From the NCBI GenBank assembly GCA_015272395.1, contig JACYLQ010000007.1:1-64000 (forward strand): a DNA stretch of 64,000 bases, given 5' to 3'. The notes under the pieces are model-generated. The model saw only the letters and a list, made by a program, of their open reading frames with translations, did no database searches and was not told the origin of the DNA. Shown here piece by piece: positions 35,776 through 44,865 of the stretch. Positions within the stretch are counted from its first letter, which is position 1; each line of letters starts with the position of its first letter. A program made the position numbers and the translations under genes. The stretch is from Calothrix sp. C42_A2020_038. Its GTDB lineage: Bacteria > Cyanobacteriota > Cyanobacteriia > Cyanobacteriales > Nostocaceae.

Positions 35776-36163
35776 CTCGGAAATTTATAGCCAATTACTC
35801 TCTAAATACCAACCTCGAATTATTAAGACAGAGGCAGAAAATGATGAGTTTTTAGAGATTGTGGAAGAATTACTTGCGCGTCAAAATCTAACACCAGAAG
35901 AGAGTACTATTTTAGAGTTATTAGTAAAACTAATAGAGGATTTTGAGGATACACACTATCAGTTAAATCATTCTACGCCGCTTTCTAGAATGCTTCATTT
36001 AATGGAGGCGCAGAATATTGACAAAGAAAGTTTAGTAAAAATCTTTGGTTCATCTGAGATTGTTGATAAAGTTATGAACGGTGATTTAGAAATAAATTCA
36101 CAACAGGCTCTAGAATTAGAAAATTTATTTCATGTTGATTCTAGTTTATTTATGAATGAGTAG
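35759..36163 (+). CDS. higA: HigA-type antitoxin
   Basis: I start at ATG 35759 (MTLTINSEIYSQLL), the usual beginning of cyanobacterial members, which overlaps higB by 17 bp; earlier ATGs at 35729 and 35738 are possible. The 134-residue protein is helical, with a C-terminal HTH-like part (NIDKESLVKIFGSSEIVDKV). It would neutralise HigB and repress the operon. Confidence 0.88.
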   Translation: MTLTINSEIYSQLLSKYQPRIIKTEAENDEFLEIVEELLARQNLTPEESTILELLVKLIEDFEDTHYQLNHSTPLSRMLHLMEAQNIDKESLVKIFGSSEIVDKVMNGDLEINSQQALELENLFHVDSSLFMNE

Positions 36164-36483
36164 GTAGCTGATTAATGCCTTATAAATACTCATTCTAATG
36201 ATATCTGTAATGATTAGGTAAGCATTGCTGGGCGCTCATCACCATTTAACCAGCTTTTAACGATACAGAAGAATCAACATCAATTATTGATTAAAAGCAA
36301 TCGCTAAAAAGCTTGATATGTAAGGATTATCACGGGGACTCATAAGCCTAATAACGCTTGTATGTTTTTAAATTTATACTTAAAAATGCGTGTGAGTTTC
36401 ACACTTGTCTATATGATGCGTTGTGAAATACTGTCGGCGCCCAATTTTAGGTGCAGACAATAGTTTTTATAGGTATGTGTGTT
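36164..36483. other. intergenic region holding the right att-like site
   Basis: It contains the 15-bp tRNA anticodon-arm copy at 36334-36348 and, 42 bp further on, a small hairpin GTGTGAGTTTCACAC (36390-36404) that faintly resembles the T-arm of the same tRNA. No gene was seen. The first GGCGCC since 30843 appears at 36435, just past this site. Confidence 0.55.
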
Positions 36484-36897
36484 ATGTTACCTTCAGAAAA
36501 GGCGAAGCAAATAGGAACTGTTGCGCGTATAAGTGGTGTGCCGATCAAAACTATTCGTTATTACGAGGAACTGGGTTTGCTCAAGGCATCGGGCAGAACT
36601 GAAGGAGGTTTTAGGTTGTTCGACTCTGATGTTTTATCTCGCTTACACTTTATTAAGCGCGCGCAAAGTCTTGGTTTGAGTTTATCGGAGATAAAGGATT
36701 TTTTGGAAGTGCATGACCAAGGCAATCTGCCTTGTGACCATATAAAAGCTAGGTTGCAAGATAAATTAATAAAAATTGATCAGCAAATTCAAGAACTCTT
36801 GATCTTTAAGCAGGAGTTAGAAAAGCTTCTCTTCGGGTGGGAAGCAGTGACAGAAAATCCTGAAAATATAATTTGTCCAATTATTGAGAAAGATTAA
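36484..36897 (+). CDS. MerR-family regulator, heavy-metal-responsive type
   Basis: From ATG 36484 the protein has 137 residues: a MerR winged HTH (IGTVARISGVPIKTIRYYEE, GLLKASGRTEGGFRLF), a dimerisation coiled coil, and two potential metal ligands, the Cys of LPCDHIK (about residue 79) and a C-terminal ICPIIEKD Cys. This layout matches CadR/PbrR/ZntR-like sensors that untwist a promoter when metal binds. No metal exporter is adjacent; the next gene is a porin 225 bp downstream. An ATG at 36475 is an alternative start. Confidence 0.85.
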   Translation: MLPSEKAKQIGTVARISGVPIKTIRYYEELGLLKASGRTEGGFRLFDSDVLSRLHFIKRAQSLGLSLSEIKDFLEVHDQGNLPCDHIKARLQDKLIKIDQQIQELLIFKQELEKLLFGWEAVTENPENIICPIIEKD

Positions 36898-37122
36898 TTT
36901 ATCTAATGTTAGTTTCTAAGCACTTAGATTACTGAATTGCTTAAGAAGTCGGTAATCTTGTTCGATATCACTAATATTTATTGATTAAAATTGAATTGAC
37001 AGTGAATATACTTAATCAATTTAATATTAGTTATTTATATAACGTAAAAATACTGAGAAAATCCTGTTTTTAATCAGCTTTGGTTGTTAAGTTAATTATT
37101 GGTAATAGTAAACAGGAATACA

Positions 37123-39039
37123 ATGAGTGATATTAGTCTGCTGATGGCAGGCATGTTAACAACAGGACAACCATCTTTGCCAGTATTACCGGAGGAACCA
37201 GCAACTGAGAAAAACGAAGTTGCCAAAGCTGAAAAAGAGAAGTTAGAGCAAATTTTTTCTTCAAATAAAGTAGCTCCACCAGAATTTTCGCTTCCGCTAA
37301 ATTATTCTGAGCCAACCGCTTTGGAGTTAACTCAACAGCAAAAAAGTATACTAAACAAGATAAAGCAGAAAGGAAAAAAGGAAAAGGAGGAATATAAAGA
37401 AATAGATAAAATAAAAAATCTTTCTCCAATTCCTACTTTGACAACCTCACCTAATTCCCAAACTTTCTCAAATCTACCTGAATTTACTCTTTCTGATACA
37501 CTTGATGAATCTGAATTTACTTCACTTTTGTCACAAGTTACATCTGTTTCCCAGCTGAGTGACGTGCAATCTTCGGATTGGGCATTTACAGCTTTACAAT
37601 CTCTAGTAGAGCGCTATGGTTGTATTGCTGGGTATCCAAATAATACTTTTAAAGGTAATCGCGCCGTAACTCGCTATGAATTTGCTGCAGGTTTGAGCGC
37701 TTGTATGGATAAGATTAGTGAGTTAATAGTTAATGGTAAAGAAAATTTTGCGTTCAAAGAAGATTTATCAACTTTGCAACGTTTGCAAACCGAATTCCAA
37801 GCTGAACTAAAGGAAGTTACTGCGCGCTTAGATAACTTAGATATACGTACTGCCAAAATTGAGGCAAATCAATTTTCCACAACGACAAAACTTTATGGAC
37901 AGGCAATTTTTAGTGTCCAAGGAACTAATCAAACCGATATTTTTTTGTATCGTGGTGAAGAACAACCTCGGACAGCCCGAACCAGTCCAACTTTGACAGC
38001 AAGCAGCCAAATTACCTTAGCAACTTCGTTTACTGGACGTGATTTACTTTTATCTGGATTATCAGCCGGAAATTTGAAACCTTCTACAGAGTCGGTGTTT
38101 ACAAATATGGGCAGGTTGGCTTTTGAATCGAATACAGGTAATAATTTATTTCTTAATGAGTTGTCATATAGATTCCCCGTTACCGACAACTTGGGGGTCG
38201 TTGTCGGTACAGCAGGAGTTAATGCAGCTAATATTTTTCGCGGTATCAACCCATTAGAAGGCAGTGGTGACGGTGCTATTTCTTTATTTGCTCAACGTAA
38301 TCCGATTTTGGCTATTGGTAGTGGAACCGGTGGTATTGGGTTTGATTGGCAAATAAGCGACCGCATCAGTTTACAAGGTGTATATAGTGCCCAAATACCA
38401 AGTTTTCCTGGCAATATTAATATCGGTGGTTTGTTTGGTGGTAGTTATAGCGCAGGCGCCCAATTGACATTGGCACCTACCAATAATGTTAATGTTGGAA
38501 TTCATTATCTTTTTAATCATTCACCTGATGGAAACCTCCGCACCGGTATAGGCGACACACAATTAACCTCACCTTTGGCACCAAAAGACACTTTCGATAC
38601 TCACGCTATTGGCGCCACTGTAGCATGGCGTGTCAATCCAAATCTACAAGTCGGTGGTGGTGGTGGTTGGACTAGTTCCAATCCTGTTAACCTTACTGGT
38701 AGTGTTGAAACTACTAACTGGGCAGTATTTGCTGCACTGCCAAATTTATTTCGTCCAGGCAACTTGGGTGGTATTTTGTTTGGGCAACCACCTAAAATAA
38801 CATCGAGTACCTTACCTGATGGCTATAATTTACCGAATTTTGCCGTTCCCAACTTTGAAACTGGTGGTGGTAAAGGTGGACGCGAAGATACTTCACTCCA
38901 TCTCGAAATGTTCTACCGTGCCCAACTCGATGACAATATTGCTTTAACTCCAGGTCTATTTATTATTTTTAATCCTAATCACAATGCAGATAACAATGCT
39001 TTGATTGTCGCGGCCCTACGTGCCACATTCCGGTTTTAA
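37123..39039 (+). CDS. SLH-domain outer-membrane porin (iron-uptake/OprB type)
   Basis: The protein has an SLH domain (VQSSDWAFTALQSLVERYGC, GYPNNTFKGNRAVTRYEFAA, about residues 140-200), a coiled-coil spacer and a C-terminal OprB-like beta barrel ending in the Phe-terminated ALRATFRF. It matches the major cyanobacterial SomA/iron-uptake porins. The start is uncertain: MSDISLLMAGMLTTGQP has no clear signal peptide, and the N-terminal 100 residues are an unusual Lys/Glu/Pro-rich segment. Either the leader is atypical or the true N-terminus has been altered. Confidence 0.85.
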   Translation: MSDISLLMAGMLTTGQPSLPVLPEEPATEKNEVAKAEKEKLEQIFSSNKVAPPEFSLPLNYSEPTALELTQQQKSILNKIKQKGKKEKEEYKEIDKIKNLSPIPTLTTSPNSQTFSNLPEFTLSDTLDESEFTSLLSQVTSVSQLSDVQSSDWAFTALQSLVERYGCIAGYPNNTFKGNRAVTRYEFAAGLSACMDKISELIVNGKENFAFKEDLSTLQRLQTEFQAELKEVTARLDNLDIRTAKIEANQFSTTTKLYGQAIFSVQGTNQTDIFLYRGEEQPRTARTSPTLTASSQITLATSFTGRDLLLSGLSAGNLKPSTESVFTNMGRLAFESNTGNNLFLNELSYRFPVTDNLGVVVGTAGVNAANIFRGINPLEGSGDGAISLFAQRNPILAIGSGTGGIGFDWQISDRISLQGVYSAQIPSFPGNINIGGLFGGSYSAGAQLTLAPTNNVNVGIHYLFNHSPDGNLRTGIGDTQLTSPLAPKDTFDTHAIGATVAWRVNPNLQVGGGGGWTSSNPVNLTGSVETTNWAVFAALPNLFRPGNLGGILFGQPPKITSSTLPDGYNLPNFAVPNFETGGGKGGREDTSLHLEMFYRAQLDDNIALTPGLFIIFNPNHNADNNALIVAALRATFRF

Positions 39040-39170
39040 TTTTATACGGATGAAAATGTAATTAAATCTACTAAGTGATAAGTAACGAGGGGCTAAAGGT
39101 TAGCGCTTTTTAGCCTCCTATTTTCTGATTGCTAGTAGTCTGTGTCATTAATTTTGAGGTGTTATGGAAT

Positions 39171-39210
39171 AGGCAGGAATGCCTGTTCTATTGTTCAGGC
39201 ATTCCTGCCT
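39171..39210. repeat. nested palindromic hairpin (15-bp perfect stem)
   Basis: AGGCAGGAATGCCTG (39171-39185) pairs perfectly with CAGGCATTCCTGCCT (39196-39210). Each arm is itself nearly palindromic (AGGCA-GGAA-TGCCT), so the site could form a cruciform as well as a hairpin. No T-run follows, so it is not a classical terminator. Confidence 0.85.
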
Positions 39211-39263
39211 GAACCACAAGAAATTATTTATACCTTCACTATCTATCCTCAATTGAAGATAAA

Positions 39264-40496
39264 ATGCACTTTTCAAACTCAAAATCACAAAGTCAAATTT
39301 GGTATAAATTCAGTTGTATCACTTTAAGTAGTAGTGTAGTGGCATTATGTTTGGTCGGATTAGGAGCTTCGTGCGCAACTGCTCAAATTACAATTCAAAG
39401 CACTGGGACAATATCTGGAACATTAGAATTTCCTTTTGGACCAGATACTAATAGTCGTGTGACTCGTATCGATACAGATAAAAACGGTACTTACTTCCGC
39501 AATATCGGTACCAAGAGTAATCCAAATTTGGTTCCCGTTTACTCTTCTAAATTCGTGCAAATTCAAACAAATCCAGATGGTTCTATGAAATCTTTTGTAG
39601 ACTTTCTAGGACTTCAATTTATCTCACCCGATGGGTCAATCACTTCGCCAGTACTTTCAGGAGGTAAACTCCAACCTTACAAATACCAAGGTAGACCAGA
39701 CCCAAAATTTCTAATTAATTTTCAAGGATCAGTGCAAGATGAATTTGGTTTGCAAAAAGCTTTTTACGAAGGTATTGTTACTGACCCTAAAACTGGACAA
39801 CAGTATCAAGGAGTTTTTGAAGTCAATGGTCAAGGGCCTCGCTACAGCGATAGTAATGGTGGTGATAGTCCCACTGTCTTTGATTTCAAAACAGACTACG
39901 ACCCCAAGTCGGGTATAAAACCGACACCAGCATTGACTTCCTATAAAATGACTGATGTGCCATTAGTAAGGTTAACTATTTTAGTTCCTGCCGGAATGCA
40001 ACCTATTAATCCTAGCAGTGGTACAACTACAACTGGTATATCAAGTGGTAGTACAACTACAACAGTGGCGCCAAATGCTGGTACAACTACAACAGTGGCG
40101 CCAAATGCTAGTACAACTACAACAGTGGTACCAAATGCTGATACAACTACAACTAGTATATCAAGTGGTAGTACAACTACAACAGTGGCACCAAATGCTG
40201 GTACAACTACAACAGTGGCGCCAAATGCTGATACAACTACAACTGGTATATCAAGTGGTGGTACAACTACAACAGTGGCGCCGGGTAACACAACAACAGG
40301 GGTTTCTGTCGATAACGGCACATCTTTGCTTTCCAATACTTTAGCTACTAGCTCATCTTCCGTAATACCGATAATTCAGCCGAATATTGAATTTAGTAGC
40401 GGAACAACTTTACCAGCTTCGGATACTGTGACTAGTCAGGTTAGACAAAAAAAATTACGGTACATTGGTCCTCGTAGTCGTGTACTAGTACGTTAG
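39264..40496 (+). CDS. secreted protein with ten-residue Thr-rich repeats
   Basis: The 410-residue protein has a signal peptide ending near CATAQITI (about residue 40). A conserved-looking globular part of about 210 residues follows (TISGTLEFPFGPDTNS, YKYQGRPDPKF), then nine decapeptide repeats of the form xTTTTVAPNA or xTTTTGISSG (about 253-341), and a basic C-terminus. I do not recognise the globular domain. The repeat looks like a glycosylatable stalk. The repeat DNA contains several GGCGCC sites. Confidence 0.7.
   Translation: MHFSNSKSQSQIWYKFSCITLSSSVVALCLVGLGASCATAQITIQSTGTISGTLEFPFGPDTNSRVTRIDTDKNGTYFRNIGTKSNPNLVPVYSSKFVQIQTNPDGSMKSFVDFLGLQFISPDGSITSPVLSGGKLQPYKYQGRPDPKFLINFQGSVQDEFGLQKAFYEGIVTDPKTGQQYQGVFEVNGQGPRYSDSNGGDSPTVFDFKTDYDPKSGIKPTPALTSYKMTDVPLVRLTILVPAGMQPINPSSGTTTTGISSGSTTTTVAPNAGTTTTVAPNASTTTTVVPNADTTTTSISSGSTTTTVAPNAGTTTTVAPNADTTTTGISSGGTTTTVAPGNTTTGVSVDNGTSLLSNTLATSSSSVIPIIQPNIEFSSGTTLPASDTVTSQVRQKKLRYIGPRSRVLVR
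40020..40286 (+). repeat. 30-bp coding tandem repeat (9 units)
   Basis: Units of 30 bp (core ACAACTACAAC) start at 40020 and encode TTTTVAPNA- and TTTTGISSG-type decapeptides, arranged as a larger pattern of G-S-G-S-D-S-G-D-G first residues. The period keeps frame, so length can vary without breaking the protein. Confidence 0.93.
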
Positions 40497-40793
40497 CTAA
40501 CAAAGAAGTAACCGCAGAATTTGGGAGTGAGTAATGATTGGTTTTCACTCCCTACCCCAGATTTATTCGGGAATAAAACCAATTTGATGTGTAGCTAGTT
40601 AAAATAGTGAGAACAAAGCTGTAAGGTCACAAAAGATATCAAAATTTATATTTTTGTCAGACTCGCAACAGTAATTTTGTCGCTATGCTGTGCAGTATTC
40701 GTTTAAATATGCACTTACCTCCTTAAGGCAAGCCTTTTTCCAGAGGTGAAGCTTTAGGATACAAACACTTAAAACAATTTTTTAGGGGTAGAT
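40497..40793. other. intergenic region, no gene seen
   Basis: I see no RNA gene or strong hairpin. An AGGGG-type RBS at about 40783-40787 precedes the DUF1361 gene. Confidence 0.5.
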
Positions 40794-41630
40794 ATGAAAG
40801 CAGAACTAATTGAATTAACAGCCAGAGTGTCACAGGTTTTACAAATTAACAGTACATGGATGATTTGGAATCTTTTTCTGGCATTTATACCCTTAGTTCT
40901 AAGTATTTGGTTGTTTCGTAACAGACCTTACAACATTGGTAGTTGGGCATTAGGATTTCTTGTATTATTTGCCTGCGTACCTCCTAACCGTAATTATCTA
41001 GGTGCCTTTTTTAATTTTTTAAAAAATCACATTACAAGTATTTCTACGCTGAACATTGCTTTATTTTCTATCTTTGGTTTACTAGCATTCGGTATTTGGG
41101 CATCGAAGAGTAAGTATGGAATAACTGCACTTTGGTGGCTAGGTTTTGTTATATTTTATGCGTTTCTGCCGAATGCACCTTACTTATTAACCGATATTAT
41201 CCATCTTATAGATGATATTCGTACAATCCAATCAGTTTGGATGATTACTCTGGTAGTAATTCCTCTTTACATATTTGTTATTTTAGCAGGATTTGAAGCT
41301 TACGTAGTTTCTCTAATAAATTTAGGTTCTTACTTACACCGTATTGGTAAAAGTCAGTGGATTTTAGGAGTTGAAATCACAACCCATGCTCTATCTGCCA
41401 TTGGTATATATTGGGGAAGATTTTTGCGCTTCAATACTTGGGATCTTGTCACTCAACCTGATTATTTACTAACGCGCGGAGTTGAAGAACTACTTGGCAA
41501 ACAGCCTTTAGTGATTATAGCTATTACTTTTGCTATACTAACCGGGTTATATTGGCTAATCAAGAAAGTAACCTTAAGTTTGGTTAAACAACCGAGCGGT
41601 AGTATCAATATTCGCTCTGCTAAAAGCTAA
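40794..41630 (+). CDS. DUF1361 membrane protein
   Basis: The 278-residue protein has about seven or eight membrane segments and the conserved DUF1361 features: FLPNAPYLLTDIIHL near residue 123 and IYWGRFLRFNTWDL near 203. The function of the family is unknown. The first 25 residues may be an additional N-terminal helix. Confidence 0.88.
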   Translation: MKAELIELTARVSQVLQINSTWMIWNLFLAFIPLVLSIWLFRNRPYNIGSWALGFLVLFACVPPNRNYLGAFFNFLKNHITSISTLNIALFSIFGLLAFGIWASKSKYGITALWWLGFVIFYAFLPNAPYLLTDIIHLIDDIRTIQSVWMITLVVIPLYIFVILAGFEAYVVSLINLGSYLHRIGKSQWILGVEITTHALSAIGIYWGRFLRFNTWDLVTQPDYLLTRGVEELLGKQPLVIIAITFAILTGLYWLIKKVTLSLVKQPSGSINIRSAKS

Positions 41631-41844
41631 TTAATTCGTGGGTTGGGGAACCACTGCTAGTCCTTGGCTTGGTTTCCTAATTTTTAGGAGGGATTTGGAT
41701 GAATTGGAGGGAATGTTGGGATAGAGTGAAAGAGTGGGTGAGGGGGAGAATTGGGTAATTTTTCTGTTAGATTTTTACAAAATATTTGGGTTACGCTACG
41801 CTCCACCCAACCTACAGTTACTCATAACTCATAACCCATAACTT
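41631..41844. repeat. dispersed intergenic repeats
   Basis: The gap between two convergent genes holds a purine-rich GGATTTGGATGAATTGGAGGG stretch, a GGGTTACGCTACGCTCCACCCAACC element common in cyanobacteria and an ATAACTCATAACCCATAAC heptamer-like run. No gene was seen. Confidence 0.5.
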
Positions 41845-44196
41845 TTAACTAATTCTTCTTGCTGCTTCTAAAATAATTCGCTGTTCCGCGCGCACGATAG
41901 CACGAGATGTTCTTACTAATGCTTCAGGTTCTACAGAGATTGATGTGATTCCCCATTGTACTAACTGGTCAATTATCTCTGGATACAATACTGGCGCCTG
42001 ACCACATATCGAACAGGGTATATGATGTGAGCGTGCTGTTTCAATCAATTGGCGAATTGCTCGCATAACTGCAGGATTACGTTCGTCTAAGGTTTTTCTC
42101 AACTGCTGAAGCTCTCTATCAACTCCTAACAGCAATTGTGTTAAGTCATTTGTACCAATTGCAATTCCTTGGACTCCAGCTTTGATATATTCTGGCAACA
42201 TAAACAGCACGCTAGGGACTTCTGCCATTATCCAAAGTTGAAATTGGGGGATATGGTTGAGTCCAGCTACTTCAACTTTTTGACGGCAAAAAATAAATTC
42301 TTCAACGCTACGAACAAATGGTAAAACCAGACGCAAGTTGTCAAATCCAGCTTGCTGAACTTGTGCTAAAGCTGCTAGCTCAAACTCAAACATTTGAGAA
42401 TTCTGTAAATAACTGAATGTCCCACGCTCTCCTAGAGAGTGTGATACTAAGCTTGTTTGTACTTCACTAAAGCGTAAATCAAGTGACCGATAAAAAACTG
42501 GTCTAGGTGTAAATGCCTGTGCAAACAATAGTATTTGCTTGCACCAGTTTGCATATACCTCTGCTCGTCGCTCTTCACTATGCCAAATATCAAATTGTCC
42601 ATCTAAAAATGAAATAGCCATTAGTTCGGAACGTAGTAATCCAACCCCATCAATAGGTAAACTTTGTACTTGCTCAATTGAGTTAGTCTGACTCAAGTTA
42701 ACCATTAATTTGGTTGAAGATGGAGCAAATATTTGCATTGATGAAGTAAAATCTTGACTTTCTCCTGCTTTGCTTGTTTTGAATGAACTATCTAATTTTT
42801 CCATTGTTCCGGAAGCTCTGAGCGGTTTTGCTTCTTGTCGCAAATTCGCATCGAGATATAAATGATTACCCTTAACGTTCTTGATTTCGCCGTTATCACC
42901 ATTTAGACTTAATTTATCCCCATTTCTAATTAACTTCGTTGCCTTATTTGCATTTACAACGGCAGGTATTCCTAGTTCACGAGCTAAAATTGCAGCGTGA
43001 GATGTTAAGCCACCAGTTTCAGTAATAATACCTCTGCTTTTTTGTATTAATGGCAACCAGTCGATAGTAATTGAAGAAGCAACTAAAATTGTGTCTCTGG
43101 GTAATTCTCCTGGTTTCTCTTGAAAGTTGGTAATTACATATGCTGTTCCCGTAATTTGCCCCCTTGCGGCGCCAAGTCCTTTAATAAATAGTAGTGAGTT
43201 AGAAAGAGCAGACCGAGGAAATATGATTTTTGTTAAATATAACGTTTGCGTATTTTCAAGGATCGTCCATTCGTAACTAAAATTTGTACCTAGTTCACTT
43301 GTTAATTGGTGAGTCAGGTCGAGAAGTTGTTGTAACTCATCCTGAGAAAGTGCAAATTGTTGTTGCTTTGCTTGTTCCACAAGAGTCGCAACTAAGCAGT
43401 TCGATTCAGTTTCAGTTATGATACTTGCTTGATTTAACGAAACTTGAGGGTTATCTTTGACCTTATATGCTAATATTTTATCACCTAATAATTGTTCAAT
43501 AATTATACCATTTGGATTAATTTTATAATAATCGGCATTGACTTCTCCTTGGGCAATTGCAATCTCTAATCCCCAAGTTGCCTGTACTTCTAAAAATTCA
43601 GAGTTTGTAACAAGTAACCCACTTTTTGCTGCATCCCACAATGGCTGTACTAATATGGCAAAATTAATTTGCCGTAGATCTATTCCGATTTTTTGCCAAT
43701 ATAACAAACTTCGAGCGCGAAATAATTGACTCCATGAACGTTTGAGTGCCGAACCAATATCTGTACTATCAGACCAACAAACTTGTGATTCTAAAAGTCC
43801 AGATAAGTCTTCTATTAATGAATTATTAGCTGGCATCGCAACAGTTGGGCGAAAAATTAGACAACTTGCTTTCCACTGACTAGCTGCATCCAGTATTGTA
43901 TTCACCCAAGCTGATGGTACAGTTGCAATCATGATTTCTTGACGCAAACTATTCGCTACCTGCTGTAACTGGCGCCAATTACTAGTATCTAAATGTAATG
44001 ATGAATACGGTAAGTCAGTGATTAAAGTTTCAGTATTGAGATTAGAGAGAAACTCGCGTGTGACGTCCGCAGAAATAACAAAACCAGGTGCTACTGGGTA
44101 ATGACGTTGCAGTAAGCGACTCAAATTAAACGCTTTATCACCTACCTTAGCACGGTCTTGCTGTTCTATTTGATTAAGCCAATAAAGTCTTTCCAC
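41845..44196 (-). CDS. PEP-synthase-like protein with degenerate ATP-grasp half
   Basis: The 783-residue protein has the three parts of phosphoenolpyruvate synthase. The N-terminal nucleotide-binding part keeps KVGDKAFNLSRLL, but where PEP synthases have RSSATAEDLP it reads FRPTVAMPANN. The central swivel domain has the intact phospho-His motif TGGLTSHAAILAREL. The C-terminal PEP-binding barrel is well preserved (LLRSELMA, SIGTND-like AIGTNDLTQLLLGVDRE, CSICGQAPVLYP). Either it is a divergent synthase or it has lost ATP use and works as a PEP/phospho-transfer protein. I would not name it ppsA. Confidence 0.75.
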   Translation of the reverse strand: MERLYWLNQIEQQDRAKVGDKAFNLSRLLQRHYPVAPGFVISADVTREFLSNLNTETLITDLPYSSLHLDTSNWRQLQQVANSLRQEIMIATVPSAWVNTILDAASQWKASCLIFRPTVAMPANNSLIEDLSGLLESQVCWSDSTDIGSALKRSWSQLFRARSLLYWQKIGIDLRQINFAILVQPLWDAAKSGLLVTNSEFLEVQATWGLEIAIAQGEVNADYYKINPNGIIIEQLLGDKILAYKVKDNPQVSLNQASIITETESNCLVATLVEQAKQQQFALSQDELQQLLDLTHQLTSELGTNFSYEWTILENTQTLYLTKIIFPRSALSNSLLFIKGLGAARGQITGTAYVITNFQEKPGELPRDTILVASSITIDWLPLIQKSRGIITETGGLTSHAAILARELGIPAVVNANKATKLIRNGDKLSLNGDNGEIKNVKGNHLYLDANLRQEAKPLRASGTMEKLDSSFKTSKAGESQDFTSSMQIFAPSSTKLMVNLSQTNSIEQVQSLPIDGVGLLRSELMAISFLDGQFDIWHSEERRAEVYANWCKQILLFAQAFTPRPVFYRSLDLRFSEVQTSLVSHSLGERGTFSYLQNSQMFEFELAALAQVQQAGFDNLRLVLPFVRSVEEFIFCRQKVEVAGLNHIPQFQLWIMAEVPSVLFMLPEYIKAGVQGIAIGTNDLTQLLLGVDRELQQLRKTLDERNPAVMRAIRQLIETARSHHIPCSICGQAPVLYPEIIDQLVQWGITSISVEPEALVRTSRAIVRAEQRIILEAARRIS

Positions 44197-44237
44197 TCAA
44201 GTAGGTAGTTGGTTTAGATAAATCAAAATATTATATT

Positions 44238-44651
44238 CTAATCTAACAATGAAAGTGCTTTCGTAAATATTTCCTCTTCGCCACGAGTTTGAAGAATTGA
44301 TTTGACTAACTTTAAAAACTCCCTGTCTATTGTTTCATCAGTTTCGATAGTTTTAGTCGCAGCGTAGAAACTGACATCATTAACTTTTAATTCGTTTGTC
44401 ATACCAGTTTGGACTTCTCGTCGTTTACTATCCCATGAAAGGCATTTTGCACGTAAAGTAAACTGGAACCACACAATTTCCTCACTTTTGAGTTCAAAAA
44501 AAATATCAAAGTAAGGCTCTTCTCCTTGGTACCAAATCCGTTGCGAACCATCAGGATTAGCTTTTTTAATCATTTTTTGTTCAATCTTACGTAAAGAAGC
44601 TCCTAGCATTTCAATTTCATTTCGACTTAGGACGTGATTACTGTTTTGCAT
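44238..44651 (-). CDS. conserved-looking protein of unknown function
   Basis: The 137-residue soluble protein has no motif I recognise. It has a compact beta-rich middle (YFDIFFELKSEEIVWFQFTLRAK) and a helical end. It lies 41 bp upstream of the PEP-synthase-like gene on the same strand, so both may be co-transcribed. Confidence 0.55.
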   Translation of the reverse strand: MQNSNHVLSRNEIEMLGASLRKIEQKMIKKANPDGSQRIWYQGEEPYFDIFFELKSEEIVWFQFTLRAKCLSWDSKRREVQTGMTNELKVNDVSFYAATKTIETDETIDREFLKLVKSILQTRGEEEIFTKALSLLD

Positions 44652-44865
44652 CTGCTATTTTCCCGTATAAGTAATTTTTATTTTTATGAACAGTGATTAA
44701 TATGAGAATTACGCGAGTTTTGACTTTAAAGCTATTTATTTTGGAAGGAATAAGTATTTTTTAGATATTAATTTATATTAATATTTATTAATGCTTGTGT
44801 AATAAATATATTTGATTTAAAGTATAAAATCATTTAATTTATATTAAACCAATTAACGTTGATAT

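Larger units (their letters stand above)
31331..36348. mobile_element. decayed integrative island at the tRNA gene (inferred)
   Basis: A 15-bp identity to the tRNA anticodon arm (31331-31345) recurs in the same orientation at 36334-36348, as expected for att sites of tRNA-integrating elements. Between them lie two toxin-antitoxin pairs, an XRE regulator, a truncated DNA methylase and IS remnants, all typical cargo, and no GGCGCC palindrome. No integrase is left, so it could not move by itself. The short repeat makes the boundaries tentative. Confidence 0.45.

Noticed and set aside
39941-40344. Long frames on both strands across the 30-bp repeat
   Set aside because: They are by-products of the repeat and lie fully inside the secreted-protein gene.
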